From Akkermansiaceae bacterium UBA2381 (GTDB lineage Bacteria; Verrucomicrobiota; Verrucomicrobiia; Verrucomicrobiales; DEV007), in contig DDSV01000049.1 of assembly GCA_002344215.1 (NCBI GenBank), forward strand, positions 122,519 through 186,518: DNA of 64,000 nt, in the 5' to 3' direction. Positions 18,403 to 26,137 of the stretch are shown in pieces. The position numbers were made by a program, and so were the translations under genes. A model generated the notes under the pieces. It had not been told where the DNA came from. It did not search any database and worked only from the letters and a program-made list of their open reading frames with translations. Position 1 is the first letter of the stretch. Each line of letters opens with the position of its first letter.

Positions 18403-19863
18403 TCAACGGTAAGGAGTCCCCGCTTCGTGCAATTCCCCGATCTCCGCATCGCTCAGGGCACGCCCGAGAACGACGAGCTGATCAATACGTCCGCTCAGCT
18501 TGCGGTCCTGCTGGTCCCAGTTGCCGATCTGCGCGGGGCCGAGGCGGGCGGGATGGGCGACGGACTGATGCGTCTCGTCATCGAGGCGCCCGTTCAGGTA
18601 AAAGCGGACCGTCCCCTTCTCCGAATCGTAAACGACGACGAGATGGACCCAGCGTCCCTGCTCGGGCAGCACGGGCGTGCGCGAGTCGGGGTAGCCGTGT
18701 TTTTCATCGGATCCGGGAGCGAGAGTATTCTCACGCAGAGCGAGGCGCATCGTCGCGTCACCGTTGAGCATCCAGTGGACCTGTCCGGGATTCTCTTCGC
18801 TCCAGCCGTCGGTGTGGAGGAGCGACTGGTAAGGCGCGCCGAGCCGGTCGAGGCGCACCCAGGCGGCGAGAGTCAACTGGGGCCAGGCTCGGTCCCCGCC
18901 AATGTCGAGGCGAAGGTGATCGCCGACCTCGACGAACTCGGCCGCACGTGACCCCGGCCATCGCCCCTGCACGAGCCGGTAGACGCCGGGGCGGCGCGAC
19001 TCTTCGTCAAAGGCGATCAGGGTGATGAGACTCGGATCTGCTTTCAGGGCCGCCGTGGCTTCGCGCGAGCGGGCTTCCTGCCCCGCCGCGAGCCCGGCAT
19101 CGAGCGCGGGCAATTCGTCTGACTGGATGAAGGCGCCCGAGCGCAACTCGCGGGCGTCGCCATTTCCGCAATTCATCGCAAGGGCGTCGCCGGTGCGGAG
19201 GCTGCGATCCCCACCCGAGCCGCTGGCGATGACTTCACCTTCGAAAACATGAATCTCGGAGTCCCCCTCGGTCGGCACATCCACGCCGAAGCGCGTCCCG
19301 AGATCGACAGCATCGCCATCAGGCGTGACCACGGTAAAGCCCTTTGCCGCAGGCGGCACGTCGGCGGCGAGGCGGCCTCCGAGAAGATGAAGCCGCTCAC
19401 CCGAGTCAAAACGAAAGGTCGCCGGAGCTTCGATTACGATCTCCGCACCGCGCGGGGTGTGGAGTCGCAGCGCGCCCGAACTCAGGGCGATGGTCTCGCC
19501 ACGCAGCGTTTCCCTGCCGTCCCAGTCCGTCACCCCCGTGGTGCCGATGACGGTGGCGTAGGGGCTCGCGAGGCTTTTCAGTAAAAGCGCACCGGTCGCG
19601 ACCAGGACAATCGCTGCCGCCGCCGCGAGGGATCGGACCGAAACGGGCAAGGAGAAAAATCGAAAGGGGCGGGACGATTCCACGGCTGTCGGCTCGTAGC
19701 CGGCCGCATGATCCCCTAGCGCGGCATCGAGATCGAGCCAGTCGGCGAACTCACAGCGGGCGGCGGCGCTTTCTTCGAGGGCGCGGCTGAGAGACGCCAT
19801 CTTGTCTGCGGAGATCGTCCCGTCCAGATATTGGCTCGTCCATGTCTCCAGTTCCGCGTTCAT
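18403..19863 (-). CDS. FecR-type putative anti-sigma regulator with C-terminal LamG domain
   Basis: A 486-residue membrane protein beside its presumed sigma factor. Start ATG 19863 (MNAELETWTSQYLDGTIS) overlaps the sigma gene stop by four bases, and longer starts would lie deep inside that gene. Residues 1-75 form the cytoplasmic part. One membrane segment follows (about 80-103, SLAAAAAIVLVATGALLLKS). A FecR domain lies near 115-230, with VTPDGDAVDLGTRFGVDV and VFEGEVIASG. The C-terminal LamG/concanavalin-like domain (about 260-480) includes LTLAAWVRLDR, WVHLVVVYDSEKGTVRFYLN and GRIDQLVVLGRALSDAEI. In the family, FecR proteins relay surface signals to ECF sigma factors; the LamG part would be the sensor, possibly for glycans (inference). 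Confidence 0.9.
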   Translation of the reverse strand: MNAELETWTSQYLDGTISADKMASLSRALEESAAARCEFADWLDLDAALGDHAAGYEPTAVESSRPFRFFSLPVSVRSLAAAAAIVLVATGALLLKSLASPYATVIGTTGVTDWDGRETLRGETIALSSGALRLHTPRGAEIVIEAPATFRFDSGERLHLLGGRLAADVPPAAKGFTVVTPDGDAVDLGTRFGVDVPTEGDSEIHVFEGEVIASGSGGDRSLRTGDALAMNCGNGDARELRSGAFIQSDELPALDAGLAAGQEARSREATAALKADPSLITLIAFDEESRRPGVYRLVQGRWPGSRAAEFVEVGDHLRLDIGGDRAWPQLTLAAWVRLDRLGAPYQSLLHTDGWSEENPGQVHWMLNGDATMRLALRENTLAPGSDEKHGYPDSRTPVLPEQGRWVHLVVVYDSEKGTVRFYLNGRLDDETHQSVAHPARLGPAQIGNWDQQDRKLSGRIDQLVVLGRALSDAEIGELHEAGTPYR

Positions 19864-20393
19864 GAGAGGGACTCCTTTGCGAGAGATTTTCGGATGCAGT
19901 CGAGGAGCAGTTTGCGGACGCGGTAGAGCCACTGGTACATCCCCGGTTCGGTGCGACCGTGGGCGCGGGCGAGTGTGCCGATGCGCGAACCGGGCCGGTA
20001 GGCCTCCATCAGCAGATCACGCTGAGCCGGAGCGACTTCCTCGATGCATCGGTCGAGGGCTTCGCGCTGCTTTTCAAAACGGGAGTCGTCCCCGGGCATT
20101 TCGCTGGCGAGCAGTTCGACCGCTCTTTCGCTGAGGACGAGGCGGTCCCGGCCCTTGTCGCGGAGCCAGGCGAGGACCTCGAAGCGCGCGACTCCGAAAG
20201 CCCAGGCGCGAAAATCGCCATCCGCACGGAACGTGGCGAACTTTTCCCACAGCACGACCGAGATCTCCTGCATGATGTCATCGGCGTCCGCCCGCGAGGG
20301 CACGAGTCGCCGCACGTAAGCACGGATTGCCGCCTCGTTCGAGGTGAACTGGCGTAGAAAAGGCCGGTGGCGATCCTGTTCGGGAAATGACAT
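19860..20393 (-). CDS. ECF RNA polymerase sigma factor (Rhodopirellula/Verrucomicrobium type)
   Basis: A 177-residue sigma-70 family factor with region 2 (VRRLVPSRADADDIMQEISVVLWEKF, then DFRAWAFGVARFEVLAWLRD) and region 4 (CIEEVAPAQRDLLMEAYRPG, then IGTLARAHGRTEPGMYQWLYRVRKLL). This is the architecture of the ECF group expanded in planctomycetes and verrucomicrobia. The stop overlaps the FecR-LamG start as ATGA, so the pair is translationally coupled. It heads a four-gene operon continuing into PSD1 and DUF1501. By analogy to other sigma/FecR pairs the factor may control its own operon, but no matching promoter motif could be verified. Confidence 0.93.
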   Translation of the reverse strand: MSFPEQDRHRPFLRQFTSNEAAIRAYVRRLVPSRADADDIMQEISVVLWEKFATFRADGDFRAWAFGVARFEVLAWLRDKGRDRLVLSERAVELLASEMPGDDSRFEKQREALDRCIEEVAPAQRDLLMEAYRPGSRIGTLARAHGRTEPGMYQWLYRVRKLLLDCIRKSLAKESLS

Positions 20394-20483
20394 GAGCGGG
20401 GTTTCGCTCTTTATCTCCGCATTGCGGAAAAGTTTAACGCAAAAAGTTTTCGGAATCAGGCTATTGCCGGGTGAGAGGTCAGA

Positions 20484-21533
20484 TCACTTCCCCACCCGCA
20501 GTTCCCGCAACGGTACCGCCCGCTCAATCACGACGGCCCCTCCGAGATCACGGACGAGGAGATTCACGATGGTGTCCTCCCCTTTCCAGTCGATCGCGAC
20601 TTCGCCGAAGTTTTCGCGATGCCAGGTCTTCGGGCTTTCACGGTATCGGTTTTCGGTGGGAGTTCCGCGCTCATGGATCTGGTTGAAGCTGCTTGAGGTG
20701 AGATCGTAAATCGGATATGACACCGCCTCGCGCGCGACGGAGAGCTCGGCCCAGTGGCGGTCTCCACTGAGGATGACGACCCCGTTGGCCCTCGTTTTGC
20801 CGATCAGGTCAAAGAGGCGCTGCCGTTCATGGGGCAGGTTCGCCCAGGTCTCGTGGCCGGACGCTTCGGAAACACACTGGATGCTGGAAACGAGGAGCCG
20901 CACCTCGGCCGGTTTCTTCAATTCCTCCTCGAGCCAGACCCACTGGGCCTCACCCAGCATCGTCACGTTTGTATCTTCGTTAGGGTAATAAACACCGCCG
21001 ACACGCTTTTCGCCTTTTTTGAGCGGACCCCGAAAATATCGAGTGTCGAGCATGATGACCTGCACCCGCGTGCCCTCCGCGCCGTAGATCTTCGCTTCGT
21101 AGACACCGGAACGGGTCCGTCTCGGTGAATCAGCCGCATCACCCCAGAAATCGAGAAAGATCTTCTGCGCCTCATCGCGTTTTTCGTAGTCGGCTCCGCC
21201 ATCGTTGATCCCGTAATCATGGTCGTCCCAGGTCGCGTGGACGGGGCAGACCTTCATCAGTTCGGCGAAGTTCGGCGTTGCGGCGAGGACATCGTACTTA
21301 GCCCGCATCACCGCCATGTCCGAGGTGTCGGCGTAGATATTGTCACCGAGGAACAGGAACAGCTCGGGCTTGTGAGCGAGAATGGTTTCGAAAATGGGCG
21401 AAACCTCCGCCTCCTTCAGGCAGGAGCCGAAGAGGATGCGGCTGAGGGCGGCGGGTTCCTCACTTTGCGCCGGGTTCGCAAAGCCGATCGCGAGAGCGAG
21501 AGGAAGCCATTTCAGGAAAGTCACGTTTTTCAT
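20484..21533 (-). CDS. PhoD-like alkaline phosphatase / phosphodiesterase
   Basis: An exported metallophosphoesterase of 349 residues. ATG 21533 (MKNVTFLKWLPLALAIGFA) is chosen for the signal peptide it starts; the open frame extends upstream but gives an unlikely basic leader. PhoD-family motifs are FGSCLKE, LFLFLGDNIYAD, ATWDDHDYGIND and VVILSGDRHWAEL, supplying the metal ligands. Members release phosphate from phosphodiesters or phosphomonoesters outside the cytoplasm, so a role in phosphorus acquisition is likely. It is not linked to a pho regulator here; it lies 90 nt upstream of the sigma operon start, on the same strand. Confidence 0.9.
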   Translation of the reverse strand: MKNVTFLKWLPLALAIGFANPAQSEEPAALSRILFGSCLKEAEVSPIFETILAHKPELFLFLGDNIYADTSDMAVMRAKYDVLAATPNFAELMKVCPVHATWDDHDYGINDGGADYEKRDEAQKIFLDFWGDAADSPRRTRSGVYEAKIYGAEGTRVQVIMLDTRYFRGPLKKGEKRVGGVYYPNEDTNVTMLGEAQWVWLEEELKKPAEVRLLVSSIQCVSEASGHETWANLPHERQRLFDLIGKTRANGVVILSGDRHWAELSVAREAVSYPIYDLTSSSFNQIHERGTPTENRYRESPKTWHRENFGEVAIDWKGEDTIVNLLVRDLGGAVVIERAVPLRELRVGK

Positions 21534-21633
21534 CACCCGATTAAATGAACGAAAACCCCGGCCTTGTCCCGCCCCGAATTGCGCCGTTGGAGTGACGGCT
21601 TCAGCCGTTCGTTCGACACCCCATCGATCCTTC

Positions 21634-21657
21634 GTCCTCAAGGGCTGAAGCCCTCAC
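21634..21657. repeat. Dispersed palindromic repeat, copy 1 (overlaps pyrC stop)
   Basis: The 24-nt core with AAGGGCTGAAGCCCT is identical to 24641-24664, and flanking bases (GGAGTG, GCCGTT) are partly shared, so this is a REP-like element. Here the core includes the pyrC stop codon at 21654-21656. Confidence 0.75.
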
Positions 21658-22937
21658 GTGAACCACATTCCACGCACGGTCGTCCCCCTGATCGCTCCGG
21701 AGAGGGTCTCGCCGATGAAGGGGGAAACGGGACTTTTTGTCCGCAGATAGTCCCTGGTGATCGCAGTTTGCGCAGCCGGGTCGAAGACAAAAAACTCGGC
21801 CGCACTGCCTTCGTTGATCGCGACGGGCACTTGTCCGATGAGCTTCCTCGGGGCGTCGGAATATCGCTGGATGAGGAGATCCCAGCCGAAGACTCCGGTC
21901 CGGATGAATCGGTCATGAAGAACCAGCACCGTTGTCTCAAGTCCCGTCGCACCGAAAGGAGCACTTCCGAAATCGCTCGATTTCTCGAACTCCGTATGGG
22001 GAGCGTGATCGCTCGCGATGAGATCAATCGATCCGTCGATAAGACCCTGCACCATCGCGCTCACGTCTTCCTCAGAACGCAGCGGAGGATTGAATTTGAA
22101 ATGCGTGTTGTAATCCCTGATGTCCAGTTCGGTGAGGACCAGATGATGCGCTGAAACCTCACAGGTAACTCTGGTTCCAGCTTCTTTGGCACAGACAACC
22201 GACTTAAGCCCTCGTGCCGTGGAAATCTGCTGCAAGTGAAGCCGGGCTCCGGTGTGCTGTGCGACACGGATATCCCGATCGATGGCCACCTCCTGGCTGA
22301 TCGCCGGAATTCCGGCTAGCCCGAAGCGGTAGGAGACGCGACCTTCATTGATCGAACCTGTCTTCGAAAGGGCGGGCGTATCGGCGTGGGAAGTGACGAG
22401 CAGATCAAAGTCTCGCGCGTATTCCATGCACCGTCGCAGCAGATCAGGACAGGGAACGGAACGGTCCGCGTCAGTCAACATCGGGACACCCCTCGAGGCC
22501 ATGCCTGAAAAGCCCGCCAGTTCAGTTCCCTGACGGCCTTTTGTGAGGCATCCGGACTGATACATTGGAATCGGACTGATCTCCGAAACGAGATCCTGCG
22601 CGCTCTTCACCAGATTCCCGGAGTCGACCGGCGGGGAGGTGTCAGGCATGAGCACCAGACCGGTGACCCCGCCGTGAAGGGCGGCCGCAGCGCACGTGGC
22701 GAGAGTTTCCTTGTGCTCGCAACCGGGCTCCCGCGCGTGCACGTGGACGTCAAACATTCCCGGAACGAGCACGCATCCGGCGCAGTCGATGACCTCGGTC
22801 GAATTGCCCGGGACGATCCCCGCGCCGACCTTGGTAATCATCCCATTTTCATCGACGAGAACGTCAACTTCACGGAGGTCAGGGGAATCCGCCGTGGCGA
22901 TCCTGCCATTTTTGAAAAGTCGACTCACTTCACCCAT
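21654..22937 (-). CDS. pyrC: Dihydroorotase
   Basis: Class I dihydroorotase (427 residues), closing carbamoyl-aspartate to dihydroorotate in pyrimidine synthesis. The metal-binding motif DVHVHAREPG, the later SAHHLVLTELD and the active-site segment IASDHAPHT are present. The start is ATG 22937 (MGEVSRLFKNGRI), four nt after the pyrB stop; longer readings overlap pyrB. It is the third gene of pyrR-pyrB-pyrC. Its stop codon lies inside a dispersed palindromic repeat that recurs near purD, so the last residues (about MWFT) are probably repeat-encoded. Confidence 0.97.
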   Translation of the reverse strand: MGEVSRLFKNGRIATADSPDLREVDVLVDENGMITKVGAGIVPGNSTEVIDCAGCVLVPGMFDVHVHAREPGCEHKETLATCAAAALHGGVTGLVLMPDTSPPVDSGNLVKSAQDLVSEISPIPMYQSGCLTKGRQGTELAGFSGMASRGVPMLTDADRSVPCPDLLRRCMEYARDFDLLVTSHADTPALSKTGSINEGRVSYRFGLAGIPAISQEVAIDRDIRVAQHTGARLHLQQISTARGLKSVVCAKEAGTRVTCEVSAHHLVLTELDIRDYNTHFKFNPPLRSEEDVSAMVQGLIDGSIDLIASDHAPHTEFEKSSDFGSAPFGATGLETTVLVLHDRFIRTGVFGWDLLIQRYSDAPRKLIGQVPVAINEGSAAEFFVFDPAAQTAITRDYLRTKSPVSPFIGETLSGAIRGTTVRGMWFT

Positions 22938-22941
22938 TTTT

Positions 22942-23880
22942 CTATTCCTTGTCGGTTTCGGGTTTGAGCCAGTGGAGCACGGCCATGCGGACGGCGATAC
23001 CATTCTCGACCTGGGTGCTGATGAGACTTCGCTCGTAACCCATCGCCTCATCGGTGATCTCAACCCCGCGGTTGACCGGACCCGGGTGCATCAGGTAGGA
23101 GCCCAGTTCACGCATCCGCACGAGACGTTCACTGTTCATTCCGTACATTTTGTGATACTCGGCGATACTCGGGAAAAACTGGCCTTCCTGGCGCTCCATC
23201 TGGACCCGCAGGAGGTAGACGGCATCGGGTTTCCAGTCGAAAACCTCATCCCACGAGCGGAGGCGGGTCATGAAATCGTGCCGTCCCTCGGGGACGAGCG
23301 AACCCGGCCCTAACACAGCCACTTCGATGCCGAGTTTGTTCAAGAGCGTGCTCGTCGAGCGAGCCACTCGCGAGTGGAGGATGTCTCCGACGATGACGAC
23401 CTTGCGTCCTTTGTATTCGGGATAGACCTCGCGAATCGTCATCGCATCGAGAAGCGCCTGGGTCGGGTGGGCGTGGTAGCCGTCGCCCGCATTGATGACC
23501 GAGGCACCGGTGTGTTTCGCGACAATCCCGGGGACGCCTGCCGCCTGGTGTCGGATCACGATATAGTCGGACCGCATCGCCTGGAGCGTCTCGATCGTGT
23601 CGAGGAGTGACTCCCCTTTCACCACCGATGAGCTCGAGATGGTGAAATTCGTCACGTCCGCCGACATGCGGTTCGCGGCCACTTCGAAGGAACTGCTCGT
23701 GCGGGTGGAAGGTTCGTAGAAAAGGTTGAGGACCGTCTTTCCCCGCAGGGTCGGGACCTTCTTGACGGAGCGCTGGAAGAGCTGCTTGAAAGGCACCGCG
23801 TTTTCCAGAACGTATTCGATTTCCTCCAGATCGAGGCTTTCGATATCGAGCAGGTCTTTGCGCGGTTTCAGTTCACTCAT
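22942..23880 (-). CDS. pyrB: Aspartate carbamoyltransferase catalytic subunit
   Basis: A 312-residue cytoplasmic enzyme joining carbamoyl phosphate and aspartate, the committed step of pyrimidine synthesis. The carbamoyl-phosphate motif FYEPSTRTSSSFE, the HPTQALLDAMTI segment and the LMHPGPVNRGVEI segment are all intact. The start overlaps the pyrR stop by four bases and the stop is four nt before pyrC, so the three are translationally coupled. No regulatory subunit gene (pyrI) is present, consistent with the PyrR-regulated class. Confidence 0.98.
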   Translation of the reverse strand: MSELKPRKDLLDIESLDLEEIEYVLENAVPFKQLFQRSVKKVPTLRGKTVLNLFYEPSTRTSSSFEVAANRMSADVTNFTISSSSVVKGESLLDTIETLQAMRSDYIVIRHQAAGVPGIVAKHTGASVINAGDGYHAHPTQALLDAMTIREVYPEYKGRKVVIVGDILHSRVARSTSTLLNKLGIEVAVLGPGSLVPEGRHDFMTRLRSWDEVFDWKPDAVYLLRVQMERQEGQFFPSIAEYHKMYGMNSERLVRMRELGSYLMHPGPVNRGVEITDEAMGYERSLISTQVENGIAVRMAVLHWLKPETDKE

Positions 23881-24452
23881 GCGGGGTGATGCGGATGACC
23901 GGCTCGCTTTTTCACGATGAAGACGCCCTCGCGCTCATCGTCTTCGTGGAATCGCACCTTCACATATTGATCGCGGTTCGTTCCGATCTTTTTCCCGACG
24001 TAATCGGGCTGGATCGGGATCTCGCGGTGGCCGCGATCGATGAGCACGGCGAGCTCGATCTTGGCGGGGCGGCCGTAGTCCATGAGCCCGTCGAGAGCGG
24101 CCCGCACGGTGCGGCCAGTGAAAATGACTTCGTCAAAAATGATGACTCGGGTGCCGTCGAGCGCAAAGGGAACGTCCGAACTCTCGAGCCGGGGCAGATC
24201 GGTTCCGCGATTGTCAAAGTCGTCGCGGTAGAGCGAGATATCGAGTGTGCCAACGGGGTAGTCGAGCCCCTGCGTCTTCAGGACAGCGGCAACGCGGCGC
24301 GCGAGGGTGACCCCGCGGGTGTAGATCCCGATGAAGGCGACGTTGTCCCCGGCGCAGCGGTAGGCAATATCGCGGGCAATGACGGCGATGGCCTCCTGAA
24401 TCCCCTCGGGGCTCAGGATCTCTTCCCGGATGATGTCTCCCGTATCACTCAA
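23877..24452 (-). CDS. pyrR: Bifunctional pyr operon regulator / uracil phosphoribosyltransferase PyrR
   Basis: A 191-residue phosphoribosyltransferase-fold protein. In the family PyrR binds pyr mRNA in response to UMP and also makes UMP from uracil. The PRPP-binding motif appears as VIIFDEVIFTGRTVRAALDG, with GIYTRGVTLARRV upstream. The likely start is TTG 24452 (MSDTGDIIREEIL); no ATG or GTG in frame was found upstream. It is first in the pyrRBC operon. I looked for a PyrR-binding loop and an attenuator hairpin in about 100 nt of leader and saw none clearly, so regulation at this site is unproven. Confidence 0.94.
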   Translation of the reverse strand: MSDTGDIIREEILSPEGIQEAIAVIARDIAYRCAGDNVAFIGIYTRGVTLARRVAAVLKTQGLDYPVGTLDISLYRDDFDNRGTDLPRLESSDVPFALDGTRVIIFDEVIFTGRTVRAALDGLMDYGRPAKIELAVLIDRGHREIPIQPDYVGKKIGTNRDQYVKVRFHEDDEREGVFIVKKRAGHPHHPA

Positions 24453-24551
24453 GGTCGTTGGCGCTTTGACGCGTTCACTTTTAGGCCCTAATCGCGGGCG
24501 TGCATCAAAAATTTCACTGGTGATGAGTCTGCCAGGAAGCTTTTGAAAGGA

Positions 24552-24573
24552 GAACGGGGCTCCAGGCCCGTTC
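24552..24573. repeat. Palindromic GAACGGG...CCCGTTC element
   Basis: A perfect 7-bp inverted repeat with an 8-nt loop between purD and pyrR. The sequence is closely related to the elements at 58983-59060, so it appears to be a dispersed family, not a gene-specific site. Confidence 0.6.
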
Positions 24574-24595
24574 CCCGACTCGTCGGGTCTTGCCC

Positions 24596-24670
24596 GCTGG
24601 AGTGGCCATTAGCCGTTTGCTGCGCTCGCGCCGATTCTGTGTCCTCAAGGGCTGAAGCCCTCACTCCAGC
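24596..24670. repeat. Dispersed palindromic repeat, copy 2, with 9-bp terminal inverted repeats
   Basis: A 75-bp unit bounded by GCTGGAGTG (24596-24604) and CACTCCAGC (24662-24670), containing at 24641-24664 the same 24-nt core as copy 1 at 21634-21657. It lies between the convergent ends of no genes: purD ends at 24706 and pyrR starts at 24452, both on the minus strand. Confidence 0.75.
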
Positions 24671-24705
24671 CACGTTCTACGCCAGAAGCTGCCAACCCCG
24701 TTTTC

Positions 24706-25971
24706 TCAAAAGTTCCGCGTCCCAATGTCTGAGCGGCGCTGGCGGCCGTCGAAGGTCACCTTGTCGCTCTCGGCGTAGACTTTCTTCACCGCTTCCTGAC
24801 GGGTCGCGCCCGGTGCGACAACCACAAGGACCCGGCCGCCCGCGGTCTCGAACTCCCCATCCGCATTCCGCCTCGTGCCGGCATGAAAAACGCGGGCCCC
24901 GGTGACCTGATCGAGTCCGGAGATGACATCGCCATTCCGCGAACTTGCCGGATACCCTGCCGAGGCCGAGACCAGACAGATGCTCCAGCCGTCGGCGAAC
25001 TGGATAAGGTCGGGCTTGAGATGCCCTTTCGCTCCTTCGTAGACATATTGAGCAAAGTCACCGCTGATCATCGGTAGCACCGCCTGCGCCTCGGGATCTC
25101 CGAAGCGGCAATTGTATTCCAGCATTTTCGGACCGTCCGCGGTCAGCATGAGCCCGAAATAGAGGAAGCCGCGATAGGGCAGGCCGTCATTGATGAGTCC
25201 CTCGACGGTGGGACGCACCATCTCTCCCTCAATGAAGTCGCGAAGTTCGTCGTCCAGCATCTCAAGCGAGCTGACCGCACCCATCCCGCCGGTGTTGGGG
25301 CCTTCATCTCCATCGTAAATGCGTTTGTAGTCACGCGCCGGAGCGAGAATCTGGAAATTGCGGTCGACCACCGAGACGAAGATCGAAATCTCGGGTCCTT
25401 CGAGAAATTCCTCCACCAGGAGACGCCCCTCACCGAACTTGCGGTCCACCAGCACTTCCTGAAGAAACTCCTCGGCCGAGGCCTCGTCGGGGCAAACTGC
25501 AACGCCTTTTCCGGCGGCAAGGCCGTCGAACTTCAGCACGGTCGGGTATTTCCCGTCAATAGCGGCACGGGCCTCCTCGATCGTATCAACCGTCGCATAT
25601 CCTCCTGTCGGAATGCCATGCCGAACCATGAACTCTTTGGCAAATTCTTTACTCGCCTCCAATTGGGCCGATTCTTTGGGAGGACCCCAGCAGGGTATCC
25701 CGGCTGCTTTACAGGCGTTGGCGAGTCCCTCGTCCCTCACGAGATAGCTTTCCTCTCCCGCGACACAGAGATCGATGCCGGTCTTCTGTATTGCGGCAAT
25801 GATCGAAGCGACGCTATCTAGCGTGCCGGATGCCGCCTCGAGAGGGCGGGCGATGGAAAAGATCGCGTCCGATCCGGGGAACGAATAGATCTCCGTTTCG
25901 GTCGGTGACTCCGCGATGGCCGTGATGATCGCGTGCTCACGCCCTCCTTTTCCAACAACTAATACTTTCAT
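24706..25971 (-). CDS. purD: Phosphoribosylamine-glycine ligase
   Basis: GAR synthetase (421 residues), the second step of purine synthesis: ATP-dependent joining of glycine to phosphoribosylamine. The N-terminal motif VLVVGKGGREHAI, the ATP-grasp segment PTVLKFDGLAAGKGVAV, the GPNTGGMGAVS loop and YNCRFGDPEAQ are conserved. The start is the ATG of MKVLVVGKGG, the normal PurD N-terminus. It is on the same strand as pyrRBC but separated from it by about 250 nt filled with palindromic repeats, so it is probably transcribed separately. Confidence 0.98.
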   Translation of the reverse strand: MKVLVVGKGGREHAIITAIAESPTETEIYSFPGSDAIFSIARPLEAASGTLDSVASIIAAIQKTGIDLCVAGEESYLVRDEGLANACKAAGIPCWGPPKESAQLEASKEFAKEFMVRHGIPTGGYATVDTIEEARAAIDGKYPTVLKFDGLAAGKGVAVCPDEASAEEFLQEVLVDRKFGEGRLLVEEFLEGPEISIFVSVVDRNFQILAPARDYKRIYDGDEGPNTGGMGAVSSLEMLDDELRDFIEGEMVRPTVEGLINDGLPYRGFLYFGLMLTADGPKMLEYNCRFGDPEAQAVLPMISGDFAQYVYEGAKGHLKPDLIQFADGWSICLVSASAGYPASSRNGDVISGLDQVTGARVFHAGTRRNADGEFETAGGRVLVVVAPGATRQEAVKKVYAESDKVTFDGRQRRSDIGTRNF

Positions 25972-26064
25972 AGGATTTTGACCCGCCTTTCAGAGCAGTC
26001 GTTTTCCTTAGCACAGATCGGGCAATTGCCAAACCCCGCGGGTGAATGACGGGTCCAAAAACAA

Positions 26065-26090
26065 TGAAAACGGCCCTGATGACAGGGCCG
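26065..26090 (-). terminator. Rho-independent terminator of the DUF1501-PPC-PSCyt operon
   Basis: Read on the minus strand, CGGCCCTG-TCAT-CAGGGCCG forms a perfect 8-bp stem followed by TTTTCATT. It lies about 48 nt beyond the stop of the DUF1549/DUF1553 gene and upstream of purD. Confidence 0.85.
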
Positions 26091-26137
26091 CCTCAAATTT
26101 GCGTGGACACCGACAAAGGCCTGACGGCAGTTTGATA

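Noticed and set aside
24453..24550. PyrR-responsive attenuator ahead of pyrR
   Set aside because: I could not find the PyrR-binding loop consensus or mutually exclusive hairpins in the leader.
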